64,000 nucleotides of DNA from Vitis vinifera (taxonomy: Eukaryota; Streptophyta; Magnoliopsida; Vitales; Vitaceae). The position numbers and the translations under genes were made by a program. Below are positions 23,888 through 36,900 of this stretch, piece by piece. A model generated the notes under the pieces. The model was not told the origin of the DNA. It saw only the letters and a program-made list of their open reading frames with translations, and did no database searches. The stretch covers positions 1,024,501 to 1,088,500 of the forward strand of contig NC_081823.1 in assembly GCF_030704535.1 (NCBI RefSeq), in the 5' to 3' direction. Position 1 is the stretch's first letter; every line of letters starts with the position of its first letter.

Positions 23888-26800
23888 ATGCCGGCTCATT
23901 TCCTCTCTAGCTCTCCCTCCTCCGCCTCCACCTCATCCACCGCATCGCCCGCCGATTCATCCGACATGCCAAAAGACGCCGTTTCAGCCTCCTCCTCCTC
24001 CGGCCGCTACTCCGAGATCTGGAACTACCTCTGGGTTCCTCTCTTGCTTTCCGTCTCTAAAGAGTTGACCGCTGCTAAAGCCGAGTCCACGATTCTGCTC
24101 CCGAGTGATGTCCGACTTGGGTCGGCTCGATCGTCTCCGAGTTGCCCGGCGCCTGATCCTAAGTTGAATTTCCGTCCGGTGGTCGGGATTTTGACTCATC
24201 CTGGCGACGGCGCCTCCGGCAGGCTTAACAATGATACAAACGCTTCGTACATTGCGGCGTCGTACGTGAAATTCGTTGAATCGGCTGGCGCTCGCGTTAT
24301 TCCCCTAATTTATAACGAGCCTCTTGAGATTCTCCACGAGGTTGGGTTTTTTTTTTTTTTTTAGAGTTTTCTTCGCGGTTTTTTTGGTGGGAAATTGTTT
24401 TCTCCAGAGCTCTCTTGTTGCTTCCACGATGGCCTTAACGGTCTTACTGATGTGTGATTTCCACGTGGGAAGCAGCCAAAAACTCCGGCAACGACTGCCA
24501 TGCTTCTCTTCCAAGAAATTTTCAGCGATTGTTTTAGGAAGAGATGCAACATTTGATTGGTTTATTAATTTTGATTTCTATTATCTGAATATCTTTCTGG
24601 TTGCTAAGGAACCAGAGGTAAAGAAATTAATTTTGGCTAAGGAACCTGACCTTATAGGCCCAACCCTAGGGTGTACATATCGAAAGCTAATTAAGCCGAA
24701 TTACCCTCAAAGGATAGGGTTTAAAAATGTCAATACGATAAGCCCAAAAAGAAACATAGAAATGAAGCTAGTCCCACATCATCTCTGGGATCTTCCAAGT
24801 ATCCTCGAAAATCTTAGCATTCCTTTCTTTCCACACAATCCACAACAAAATGAGACACGCCATCTTCCAAACAATCTTGCCTCTAGCAGAGTTCCCAAAG
24901 TACTTGAAAGAAATAACCATCATATCTTGAACACTGCCTAGCTGAACCCACACCATCCCAGCCTGTGAGTATATCCTATGCCATAATCCCAAAGAAAAAT
25001 TATTGCTTTAATTGACTGGTACAGTTTATGCGATAAGAAGTTAGGCAAAATCTGAAACCTCTGTCCATAAAGGTCATCATGGTCCACTGTTTGAATTATA
25101 CTTGGGAAGGTTGTTGGTTCCTTCAAGCTTTCTTAGAAGAACCATCCCACTATATTGCTTTACTTGCTATAATGTGTTTATAGTATGATTCTCAGTTACC
25201 TTTTCTAATACTCAGTTATACTTTCTTTACCTATAATCCATTGTTATGCTCAATATTAATAGTCTTTTTGCAGAAGCTCAACCTGGTCAATGGAGTTATT
25301 TTTACCGGAGGATGGGCGAAAAGCGGTTTGTACTACACGACTGTTGGGGAGATTTTTAAGGTAATTCACTGTTCCAAGGTTTTCTGATTAGATGAGAATC
25401 TTTTGGGCTATATAGAAACCTGTTTACTATGGAAGTGGTTTGTATGCTTCATTTTTAGTCTGCCTCCATTATAAGTTCCCTTTTGTATGTGATGCAAATT
25501 GTGCTTTAAATTCTTTTAGAATCTTTTCATTTGAAATCTAAATCTGAAAGCTAAATAGCCATACAGCTAGATGTTGGTTTACACTGTTAATCTCTGAAAT
25601 ATCCCCCAGCCTTTTATATTGGAGTGGGAATGTCTTCAACTTGTGAAATATATAGACTGCTCTTACATCAGAACTTTGTTACATTTAAAAGATGGGCACG
25701 ACAATTGAATATTTTCCCATGCTTTTGTTATGTGTTATTTTTTTTTTTTTTTTTTCTTGTGGATCTATTGTGACATATCACAAAAGTTTTGCAAAATTTA
25801 TTATCTTATCATTTTGTTCCTTGCTATTTATCCAGTCTCAACCTAAATGCCATTTGCCCATCCTAATTAGACATGTAGGTGAACTCTTTATGAGCTAATC
25901 AGATTTTTCAGATTTAGGAGATGTTGAAGCCACTAGAGGTTAATCATAAAGAAACTTGTTTTAGAAATGGAGAATGTTGATATCATTCATGCATATACCC
26001 TCTAAGATGGCCTACACAACCATATTAGGTAAAGTTTTTCAAAGTCTTGGTGAATTAATTCGAGTGTTCCCTAGGAAGAGAATTTTTTTGCAGGAGGGAA
26101 ACTAAGTGCTACTGAAAAATGATGAAGTATGAGATGGTGCATCAATGATATGGATTTGATAAGGTGAACTATTCAGAGAGAGGGTTTTAGATATTGCATT
26201 AGCATTTTCATGTTTTAAAAAAAAGAGATGAACATGAATTAAGAGTGGAACACATTTGATCCTGGGTAGATTTTTTTCTGCTGAACTGGTGGAGTATAAT
26301 GGTTAAATGTAAGAATTTCTGGGTATCTCATAAGGGAGCTTGACAGACCCCATAATTTAGCAATATCAAATAATTGTATAGAGATGGAAAAAAAAGGAGA
26401 TTATGAGCCATAAAACTTGGGGTAGAATGTAGGAGAAAAACTGCTGCTTTTTGTTTAACTGATTAAAAAATGAAATGGAGTTTGAAGAAAAAATTAATGG
26501 TCTCTTGAATAAGATGGCTGATAAAAATAAAGGAAAAGATTCTGGAAGTCAAATGACAGTAAGCTGAAAGAAGTCCTTGTGTGAAGCTCGGCAGTGAATG
26601 TAAATTTTGGAAAATATAAGTATGCTGGAGAGGGAGTTATGTATATGAAAGATATACTCAGTTAATTTTTTCAAGTGTGTCTCTCGTTTCTTTTAATATG
26701 TGTACCATATCAAGATTTCTTCAGTTTAATGGCAAAATAATAGGAAGTTAATGTAGAAACCGTCATTGTTTGGAGGTGAGAAAAGTTTTTGGGGAATTTT

Positions 26801-27310
26801 TATTAAGCTTAGAAGAACAATATAAATATGGGATAGAATCTGGGCAACTTCAAGTCCTGTGGAAGTATCAATCATTCATTTTGAGCATAGAAATAGGAGA
26901 CTGTAGATATTTGAAATTTGATACGTGATTTAAGATTTTATGCTTGCATTGGATTATGTGTGGTTTATCCATGAAAGCTACTGCTTGGATTTTCAAGTGA
27001 AGTTCCGTGGTGATTTCTTGAAGCTTTTAAAGGTGAACCTCATCAAGTTTTTCCTGCTCCATCCGTTCATTCCCAGAGTACTCAGATGGTGTTGAATGAT
27101 TGGCTTCATAAGGAACAGCTAATACAAATTCTGAATATATCTTTTTCAAAAAAAAGAAAAAAAGAAAAAACAGAGATATACATTTTTTTTAAGAAACATG
27201 CAATCACAGGCAGGGAACAGCAGTTTGACGGTGAAATAAATCTGAGATAAAAAAATAATTTTGACTGAGCTGATTGTAGATTTACTTTAGCAAGAATGAT
27301 ATTTTCTGGA

Positions 27311-27346
<36 letters not shown>

Positions 27347-30300
27347 GGTGATACATAATATAACTTCTCTTTATGAAGAGTCTCAACAATCATACATCAT
27401 GGTGCATGTGTTCTTATAATTGACATTGGCTTCCCTTTATAAGCTGCTCTTTTATCTGTCCTTTTGCAGAAAAGTTTAGAGAAGAATGATGTTGGGGACC
27501 ACTTTCCTGTACTTGCCACCTGCTTGGGTTTCGAACTTTTAACAATGATCATCAGTAAGGTGATCTATCCTTTTTCTTAAATCCATTTATGGGTGTGGTT
27601 CGGGGGTTCCACTAGTTCAGTCTTTTTTTATTCATTAAGATGATATCTCCTCTTTCCCATCCCCTTCTTTCCTTCTTGAGAAATGTTATTCTATATTAAA
27701 CATGCCACTATAGCTACTTTTTTATTCATCAAGTAAAATGTATAGACACACAAACAAATAAATCAGGACAGCCAATCTGGTTTTGTTAGTTGGCACTTAT
27801 TTTAATTTAAATACTGAAAAGAGGGAAATGATTGGATGTTTGCTGCTGGACTGATTTAAAGAATTCCTGTATGCATAGTTACATGTTCCCGTGTCATGAA
27901 TGGGCTGACTCTTGATCATTTGTTATCACTTGCCTGGGAATGACCTAATCTGTTCTTCAAAATATTGCAGTGATAATATTTAACATGGAACGAAGGAGTT
28001 AAACTACTGGAAGCCAACCTTTTAGAGATCATAGTGAACTCAAAATTTCATCCATAAAGATTATATGCGATTGAATTGCACTTCCTTATCCTCAAATTTT
28101 TTATTTTATTTTATTTCATTTTTTTCTGTGTTGATGCTAAACTAATCTATTTATTGTTAAATTACTGTAATTTGACTTAGTGTCGAAGTAATTTTGTTTC
28201 AGCTTTGGGATCTTTTACGTATTGAAGATAATTTTATAAAGCCTGGTTTTGTTTTCGTTTTTGGGAAGTGACATTCTTTTTTCTGATCATAGGACATAAA
28301 AATTCTTGAAGAATTTAGTGCAGCAGATCAAGCATCCACCCTCAATTTCATGAAAAACACAGATATTAGAGGAACGGTGTTTCAGAGGTATAAATTTGTT
28401 TGTGTGTGTAATATTGTCACTTGACTTTGATGCAACCAGATTATGAATGCATTCAAGTTTTTTGTGAATGTATGAGAATCGATATGCATGTGTTTCTCTT
28501 GCCTGCTGCTTCACTTCACTGTTAGTCACCTAATTGGAGAATAGAAAATTATTATATTCACACACTAGGCATTGCCCATAGATATACACATATGAGCACT
28601 GTCCATGACATCCCTCTTGAACTCATAGGGGATCATAAATTGATATTTTGTTGGTGAGAAGAAAAAAAAGTAAAAAGTGTTATATTCATTAAGAAGTTAT
28701 CTAGGTGAAGTATCAAAAGAAGATGAGGTAGTGAGAGAGTCTTAACAGGATATTGGTAATACAACTTTTGCATCTCAGTTCTCCAGGAAATAAGAAGCTA
28801 ATAAAGATTCAGAAGCCAGTAGCAGATTGCCACTTTAGTCACTAATTTAGCATTGCAATAGGCACAAATGAAACGACAAGAAAGTGATGATAATAGCAAT
28901 TTATGAAACTTTCATAATTGAAAAACTGTAATATGTATTATATATAAAAGAATGAATATAGAAACTCTAGATGTGATGAAGACAGAGGATGATGCAAAAG
29001 GCAGTTTCGAATAGACCATACAGTTTGTATCTGTAGTGTCAAAAATGACTAGTGCTGTGCATGACACATAAGGTTTCACAGCAGGAGAAAGCAAGGTTGT
29101 TTGAACTTTTTACCAATTGAGTCTGGTTGCCCTATTATTGACCATAAGGGAGTTCTTTATGGACTTAACATCCAATCTTCTACTGTATTATGTATGCTAT
29201 ATTAGGCTCCCCCATGTGGCCTCAGAACCGGAAAGATGAAACACATAATCAATGCAAGAGGCTTGGCTATTTCTGAGTAGATGAGAGCATTATGGAAAAA
29301 TAATACTTTGGAGCTGGGGAGAAACACGGGTGTGCACAAGTGGTCACTTATTGGATAACTTGGTTGACAGACTTGTGGAGACAAGATGCTACTGGTGGCT
29401 AAAGGATTAACAATATCTATGGCATTGACTAATAGAGCCTTTTGCTTTAGATGAAACTTATCTGGAATTTGCTTTCTCTTGTTGTGAAACATAGTCTGCT
29501 CTTTTGGCAATGCAATGTGAAGAAGCTTTTTCTTCATCATGACCTAAATGAAGAAGTGAATTAGATATGAGTAAAATGACTCCAGCCTGAACATCATCCT
29601 TGGATAATGTGTAAATTGAAGAAAGCCCTATATGGTTTGGAGAACTCTCTTAGAGCCTGATTTTTGAGAGTTAACGAAGCAATGAAAAATCATGGTTAAG
29701 GGGTTCATCCTATTAGTTTGCCAAGAAGACTACACCTATATTTGATCATGACTAAGCTGAACCAAGCCAAATACCCGTTGATATCAAGCATTACAGGGTA
29801 AAGTTGCCTTATTTATTGTCCTAAATTGATGGCACTGTGGTGGATGGTAATGGTAGGAAACATAAGGTGGACAGACTCATTTAGCCAGAGGATTTGAAAT
29901 AAGTGAATTTGGAAGCCTAAAATTCTTACTTGGGATTGAGTTGGCCAGGTTTGAAAAGTCTCTCTTAATCTTCAAATAAGGTGCACTATACACCTTAATC
30001 TGTTGAAGTGGATTACAATATTTGGTTTCATGCTGGTTTATATCAATTGAACACAATCATAAATCAGGTGAGATGGTAAGAGTTCTTTCTAGATATCCAT
30101 AGATAAAACTAGAAAAGTTTGTGGGAAAGCTTATCTACTTGTATTATTCTACTTAATATTATGCATGTGATATACTGGAAGATTCTGGGAAAACTTATCT
30201 ATTTGGTTTATACTTCACTTGATATTTTATTTATGTTGTTAGTGGATTGCTCATGCTCATTGGTTTTTCCATCTTGAGGGAGTTTTGGGATTTGTTGGTA

Positions 30301-33199
30301 TTTAAAGTCAACTATTGGGAAGGTTTTTTTGTTTGCTAAAATCGATGCCTTGATGGTGGAATACTATAGGTAATGGCTGGCCAAGTTAATAATATGACAT
30401 CCCTGTATGATAGGGTTCTCCCCTTTTGGCACTTTAATATAGATCTTTTATTATTTATTAAAAGAAAAGTAATGATGGAGGGTCCATCTCAGGATAATGT
30501 ACCTTTCTTCAAGGTGTTCTCTTGATTTTGGTAGGGTAGATTAACTCATTGGTTGATACATCAAATGCTGATGCAGAATCTTAATAATGATAAAAGGTAG
30601 TGAACCGCTTTGTTTGAAGATCCCGTTGAGAGAGATTGGTGTTCATCCAGTGACCACATGAGGCTTCTTTGTGATAGTATAACTGAGATTACCATCACAC
30701 ATAACCCAGAACATCATTGTGGGATTTGAAATGTTCGAAACTTGCTAAAGGAGAAATTGAGTGTTGGCCAGATTTGCAAGCCTTATTTGTAGTCAATGAA
30801 TCAACTTGATATTTTGACCAAGAGGTTTTTAAATATGAATTCTGATACCATTTGTGTGAACTTGGCATGAAACCAGATACCTAAGATTGTGTGTACCTGC
30901 TTGTGAGGAAGTCTTGGATGTTACTTTATGCTATAATGAAGTCACACTTTTAGTTTTTCAATCAGAATATTGTGTATTTCTATTTGCATATAAAGATCAT
31001 TCCAAAGGAGCGTTACACCACTTGCATTCTTCTTTGTCTTTACTTTTTATTTTTTGCTTCAAAAGCCAGTTAATACTTTTGTAGATATGTCCTTAGGCAT
31101 TCCTTTAGAATTTCATCCAATCGGAGAAGTTGTGAACTAGGGGGTTAATATTTGTTTACTTGTGCAGGTTTCCTCCAGATTTACTGAGAAAATTGAGTAC
31201 TGATTGTCTTGTCATGCAAAACCATCATGTGAGTTATTATGACTTCTTTTCTTTCACTATTACAGTAATATAATTATATTAACAGAAGTTATATACTTTT
31301 TTTTTTTATCAATAGTAACAGAAGTTATATACTTACATTTCAGTTTTCTATCTAAGAAATTGGGTGGAGGTCCAAGCTCTATGTAGATCAGTTTAGAGAA
31401 TCTGTCAAAAAATGTCTATGCTAGACCACCAGGGAATTTACCATCCTCCCTAGCTATAGTGACCTAACTGGTTAAACAACCAATTGGTTTTGGATGAAGG
31501 GAGACGATGTATTCTGGATTGTTTGTAATTTGAATATATTCTTTGTGAAGATGTTAGTAATCCAAACTTTATATATTGTGACTGTGTAGACCATATAGGG
31601 AACTACCGGTTTCTTCTTTTAGCATGACATGAATTTGTTTTAATGCTATCTTAATCTTAATGTGTTTACTTATACTTCTATACCCAAGACAAGCATCTGA
31701 AGTTGATTTCCCATTGCAACAGTATGGAATATCACCAGAAAGGTTCCAAGAGAATACTGATCTATCTAGTTTCTTTAAGATCTTAACTACTAGCACGGAT
31801 GAAGATGATAAGGTACGGAACCAAACAAATTTCTACATTTTATTCATTCTAGAATGAAAGTTAATAATATTCAATTCTGCACCATATATTCTTTCTGCTG
31901 AAAAATTCTTATTTTTCTCATCCATCCATATCAGGTATATGTCTCCACAGCACAAGCCCACAGCTATCCTGTGACTGCATTCCAATGGCATCCAGAGGTA
32001 GGTGTTGTTTGGCATTTGCTTTTTGCTGATTTTGTACCTGCTGCTGGTTTGCGAGATGAATGATCTGGCTTATTGAATGTACATCTTACCTTAATACATG
32101 TTAGCCCTGAATTATTTTCCAAATATTACAGTGATGGTGAGAATGTGGTGGGAATTGTATTTAATATTTTAGCTTCAATTTGATTGGAAATGATATGAAA
32201 GAATGTGTCAATTCTCTAAGTATTGTTTATGGGATTTTAGTCTTTTTCTCTTATTGCTTGTTGGAAGATGAAGAGGAGCATAATATTGATGCTTTCTTTA
32301 TTTGTCAACTGCTACCGTTATTCGATCACTGGGCCTGGTTTAATATCAGACCTACTACTCAACATGAACTGATTGATCAAATCCAATGCAGAAAAATGCA
32401 TTTGAATGGGGGTTGTCGAGGATTCCACACTCTGAAGATGCAGTTCAAGTGACGCAACATGTTGCAAACTTTTTTATCAGGTCTGGGACTGGTTTCCTAT
32501 TAAACGCTTCTATTTATTAGTTGTGACTTCAGACAAAATCATACATATGATCCCCATTTTCTAGGGGATCATTTTAGTTCAAACAATCTTTCTTCTTGTG
32601 TGAAATTTGGAATGCGAGATTGATCTGAAAATCAAATGGGCAAAACCTGAATCATGTTTTTGCCCCTTGGGCAGAATCAGAATTGTTTTGAATTTTTTCT
32701 CACTTGTGGATGCAGTGAAGCTAGGAAATCTCTGAACAGGCCACCTGCTCGCAAAGTGCTTGACAATCTTATTTACAATTACAGTCCCACTTACTGTGGG
32801 AAGGCTGGGTAAGCTTCAAATTCCATTTGGTTCTCAGAAAATATGAGGGAAGATAGAAGGGAAAAAGATTGAAGAAAAGAAGAAGTGAAGGGAAATAAAT
32901 AATAACTTTAAAATGCATCTTTAAATTAATTTTACTTATTTTTTTCTCTTTTATGTAAAAGTTAAATAATTTAAAAACATACAAATTTTTAATTAATTTT
33001 AATTATATTTGATTTGCTTTTCTTTCGCTTTTTTTTTAAAACCATTTTTTTTAGCATTTTTTTTCTTTTTTTAGTATTTTTCAGGAACCAAACATAACAA
33101 TGGTTCCTGACTGCATTCTTATTAGGGTTTTAGGTATGAATTACTGACTCGATTTTCAACTGCAGGAAGGGATATGACGAAGTTTACATCTTCTCCTGA
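23888..33199 (+). CDS. GGH: Gamma-glutamyl hydrolase (folylpolyglutamate hydrolase)
   Basis: Ten exons: 23888-24340, 25274-25360, 27470-27559, 28293-28387, 31168-31228, 31723-31812, 31935-31997, 32392-32480, 32716-32808 and 33166-33199, giving 384 residues. The enzyme removes gamma-linked glutamates from folylpolyglutamates, mainly in the vacuole in plants, and so controls folate retention. Family C26 features are clear: RPVVGILTHPG, ASYVKFVESAGARVIPL, VNGVIFTGG, the nucleophile Cys198 in PVLATCLGFELL, and the catalytic His311 in FQWHPEK. The N-terminus is long and Ser-rich (about 30 residues) before a hydrophobic stretch (YLWVPLLLSVSKELTAAKAES), the likely signal sequence. ATG 23888 is chosen as the first Met in frame with the conserved part; Met27 is an alternative. 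Introns hold a LINE piece, a copia fossil and a MITE. Confidence 0.95.
24760..25000 (-). mobile_element. LINE (L1-type) fragment, antisense in GGH intron 1
   Basis: A minus-strand frame over 24992-24768 reads GLWHRIYSQAGMVWVQLGSV, then VWKMACLILLWIVWKERNAK and IFED. This is the tail of the zf-RVT region that ends plant L1 ORF2 proteins (typical pattern LWK..p..LWWtvWkERN.R.FE). Only this small 3' part is recognisable. It begins with no clear 5' boundary and is a dead fragment lying opposite to the host gene. Confidence 0.7.
27315..27343. repeat. (CT)n microsatellite in GGH intron 2
   Basis: About 14 CT units, directly visible. Confidence 0.95.
29560..30880 (+). mobile_element. Ty1/copia retrotransposon fossil in GGH intron 4
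   Basis: Scattered similarity to the pol region of copia elements on the plus strand. The stretch at 29914-29949 reads SLKFLLGIELAR, matching the family's LKYFLGIEVAR in reverse transcriptase. Sequence near 30655-30760 resembles the RNase H part (LLCDS, then a THNPEHH-like segment). No LTRs were found around it, and many breaks show it is an old, dead internal fragment. Its limits are approximate. Confidence 0.55.
32818..33098. mobile_element. Tourist-like MITE filling most of GGH intron 9
   Basis: The left end resembles CCATTTGGTTCTC and the right end is GGAACCAAACATAAC, an inverted pair of the same family as 36066. The AT-rich core shares phrases such as AATTAATTTTAATTATATTTGATT with the other copies. 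The element starts about ten bases after the exon 9 donor (32809) and makes up most of the 357-bp intron. Confidence 0.65.
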
Positions 33200-33984
33200 G
33201 GCATTTGTATCTGTAAAAAGTTAATTCTCACATTGTAAAAAGAAATCTATTGTGATGTAAGGACTGCCCTCATTAGTATTGAACTGAACTGGACGTTAAT
33301 TGTTGCAATATTTTACTTGTTCCAGCGTCTGAAGCTGGGCTTTTAGTCTGTTTCTGTTAGATATTTGTTCTCTGTGTTTGGCTGCTTAGTGAGGTGGAGA
33401 GAGGCTTTTTACCGTGTGTTAAAGAAGGAACAGCCGATAAAGAAAATTAAAATTAAAAAATAAATTTAAAGTTAATAAATTATTTTTTATATTTTATTTA
33501 AAAAATTTAAAAATGTATAAAATTTTGATTAATTTTAATTATATTTGATTTTTTTTAATATATTTTTCATATTATAACTAAATATTATTAATCTTTTTTT
33601 GTCTCATAATATTTTGTGGGAATCAAATATAATTTTAATATTTGATATAAAATATATATATGATATCGCATTTTTTCAGTTGGGAAAGGAAATTAAATTA
33701 ATATTAACAAAAATGGTCTTTTGAAATAAATGAATTTAGGAGAAAATTAGAAGAGGATATACTGATTACATCTCTTCGCATATTGGATGTTTGAAGCAAA
33801 ACACGTGCCACCAAATCGCACACGTGCCACATAGACCCCACAAAACCACCTAAACGCAGATAATGGCGGGAAAAGGATTTCCATTCCGGAGGGAAAATCT
33901 CTTCAACTTCTTCCTTCGCCGACGCATCTCGCCGGAGATCTGACGCATATCGCTGGGGATTCTATACTTATCTCCGGAGAATAG
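33200..33984. other. Short intergenic region between GGH and POLD3
   Basis: It contains the GGH 3' UTR (about 33200-33400), an AT-rich stretch at about 33430-33640 that resembles the core and right end (GGGAATCAAATATAA) of the Tourist-like family, and the POLD3 promoter and leader. Confidence 0.6.
33802..33874 (+). promoter_or_regulatory. POLD3 promoter: two G-boxes and an E2F site
   Basis: GCGGGAAA at 33866-33873 is an exact match (reverse complement) to the E2F consensus TTTSSCGC, lying 112 bases upstream of the ATG. Two CACGTG G-boxes sit at 33802-33807 and 33821-33826, each in the context ACACGTGCCAC. E2F sites are the known S-phase switch for plant replication genes, which suits a DNA polymerase delta subunit. 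The motifs are seen directly; binding is inferred. Confidence 0.65.
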
Positions 33985-36900
33985 ATGGCCGATATCGAAA
34001 CCCTAGGTATTCTCGAAGAGATCGAAGCCCTAGTCTCCGATAAGCTTCAAGTGGTAACAACAACAATCGCCTCTCCCTTTAGAATTTATGTTCATCTGCT
34101 TTGTAGAATTTGTATCGGATTTTTTCTGTTAATTTTCCAATTCTTGGTTCTGTTTTTGTTTATTTATTTATATATTTTTTCGGGCCCGTGTAATCAGTTC
34201 GGAGGGTTTGGTTTCTGCAATAAATTTTTGAGTTCGTAAGTGAATGTATACAGGTATTGGGAAAACAAAGGAGACTGGAGTGTTTGAGAAAAGCCATTTT
34301 ATTGATTTTTTTTTCAGGTTCCGATTGAAAAGAAACATAAAGGGGATTGAATTAAATTCTGTTGTGGGGAATGGGAAAAGGATAAAATTCTGGAAAGACA
34401 TTTGGTGTGGGGATGAACCCCTTTGTGTTTCTTTTCCTTCTCTATTTGCATTGGCTGTTTCCAAGGATGCTTGGGTTAAGGATGTTTGGAGGTGCAATGA
34501 GGGTGGGGGAAGTTGGAGCCCGTTGTTTTCTAGACCGTTTAATGATTGGGAGTTGGAAGAGGTGTGCAGTTTTTTTGTGGCCTTAAATAGGAAGCAAATT
34601 CAGCAAGGGGTGGATGATAGGGTGATTTGGAGAGAGACTAATTGTGGGAAGTTTTCGGTTAAGTCTCTCTACAAATCATTAGTATCAGGCCATCCAATCT
34701 CCTTCCCATCGTCGGCTATTTGGAAAGTTACGGTGCAGCCTAGAGTGAGTTTTTTTGGGTGGGAAGCAACGTGGGGAAAGGCTCTCACCTTGGATCAGCT
34801 TCAAAGGAGAGGTTGGGCTCTAGCGAACAGATGTTACCTTTGTCAAAGACATGAAGAATCAATTGATCACATTCTTCTTCATTGTGAAAAGGTTAGAAAT
34901 CTTTGGGTGCTGCTCTACTCAATGTTCGGGGTGCAGTGGGTGCTGCCTGCCACGGTTAAGGAGACGCTTTCGGGGTGGAATGGGTCTTTTGTGGGGAAGA
35001 AGAGGAAGGGTGTTTGGAAAGCAAGTCCTTTGTGCCTTTTTTGGACGGTTTGGAAGACAAGGAACAAAGTTGCTTTTGAGGAAGAGGAGTTGTCAATCCA
35101 AAGACTCAAGGCTTCTTTTGTTTATTTTCTTTGGTCGGAGACGAAGAGGTCTATAAAAGATGGTCCCTCGACCTTAGTTGATTTTGTCGGGTGGGTGGCT
35201 TCCCGTTAAGGGTGTGGATAGGGTGGCTCTTCGTTCCTTGGCAGGCTGCTAGGGAGCGTGGGGTGTTTTTCTTTCTTTTTCTTTTCTCCTTCTTGTACTT
35301 TTAGCCACTGCTTCGGTGGTTTTTAATACAATCTCTTTATTTATCTAAAAAAAATTAAATCAGAGGATCATGGATATTGATTCTGGTATTTAGGCTTATA
35401 GATTATGAATTGTAAAAAAATTTAGAGTGATATCTTAGGACTCTTCATCAGGTTGTGTTGAAAAAAATGCTAATGGACAAAAATCGTGAGGATAAGGTAG
35501 GAGTTCTTTTATTAAGAGGAGTTTCACTGTCTGTGGTTCGACAGGGCTATGTTTGGATATTAGAAGAATAAGGAAAGGGAAATCCTGATAATTGATTTCG
35601 AAAGGAGATCATCCTTTGACCTAGTTATGGGAGAAAGCCTCTTAAATTATGCTCACGGGAAGGATTGGAAGGAAAAGAATAAATAAACTTGAAGTGACTT
35701 AATATCAGTTGGAATTAAATTTATAGAGTAGTTAATTATTAGAATCATAATAGGAAAATTAGAATTAGAGTCCTAATAGACTATTAGAATCCTAGTAGAA
35801 TTTGAATTTTTTAGAGAAACCTACGAATAAGGCAAATTGAATTAAACTAAGATAGAGTGATTAAATAATATTAGTTCATTTTGCATGCGTTGCATTTTTC
35901 AATGGTGAAACTCCATTGATTTTCTTCTAGGTGAGATTTTTAGAAAGCCTTAATGAGATTCTAAAGTTTATGTCTCTCTTTCTTATCTTTCTTTCTCTTT
36001 ATTTTTGCTTTACTCTTTCCTGTTGTCATGAAATTTTGTTCCTTGTTTCTCTCCTTAAACCCTAAGGTTATGTTTGGTTCCCGGAAAATACTAAGGAAAA
36101 AAAAAATGCAAAGGAAATTTTTTTTCATGTTTGGTTGTCCTATGAAAAATATCAAAGAAAATCAAATATAATTAAAAACTTATGTATTTTTAAATTATTT
36201 AATATTTATATTGATAAGTGAAAATAAATAAAATGAGTTTGAAATAACAAAAAAAATAATTTATCGACTTTTAATCTATTTTTTATTTTCCTTCACTTTT
36301 TCTTTCCTTCTATTTTTCCTTTGTATTTTCTTTCCCTTGCATTTTCCCTCAAATTTTCTGGAAACTAAACATAGCCTAAAAGATTGAAACCCTAGCCCAC
36401 CCATTTGATTGTTGACAACCATTCTAAGTTTGTCCCACATCACTAAGCTTTTAGCATTTATAAGATCTATGCAGATAGACATTGTATTATTTAATTGTGT
36501 TGAGGGTTGCATGTATTTCATGTTTGTTAGCCTATATCAGTGGCATACCTTAATTTGAGGTCTGTAATGGAATTTGGGTTCGATTGGATCACATGTCTTT
36601 TGATAAGCAGTGTTTAGAAATTGAGAAACTGTTTATGAAATCCCTATTTATAGAACCTTTCTATGATTTAATCAATACTAGACTCTATATACTTTTGGAT
36701 CTTAGGTTGTTTCTGTATTTAAATTAGAAACTGGTATTTTGTTTTCTGACAATTTCTAGTGGTATAGCTTTTGATTTAGAGAATAAAGAGCACTAAATCA
36801 TGATGAAATTGTGTGCTTCAGTCAGTTGCTATGGAGATATGACTTAAATGGAGTTGTTTTATTCGACTGCAGTTGTTGTGTTGTTTTGATTCTCTTGTAA

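Noticed and set aside
26000-27100. Possible transposon remains in GGH intron 2
   Set aside because: It has a less AT-rich, once-coding look, but I could not match any frame to a known family.
34244-34357. ATG-initiated extension of the LINE frame upstream of the zf-RVT part
   Set aside because: This stretch lies before the probable target duplication and has no similarity to LINE proteins. It is host intron sequence that happens to be open.
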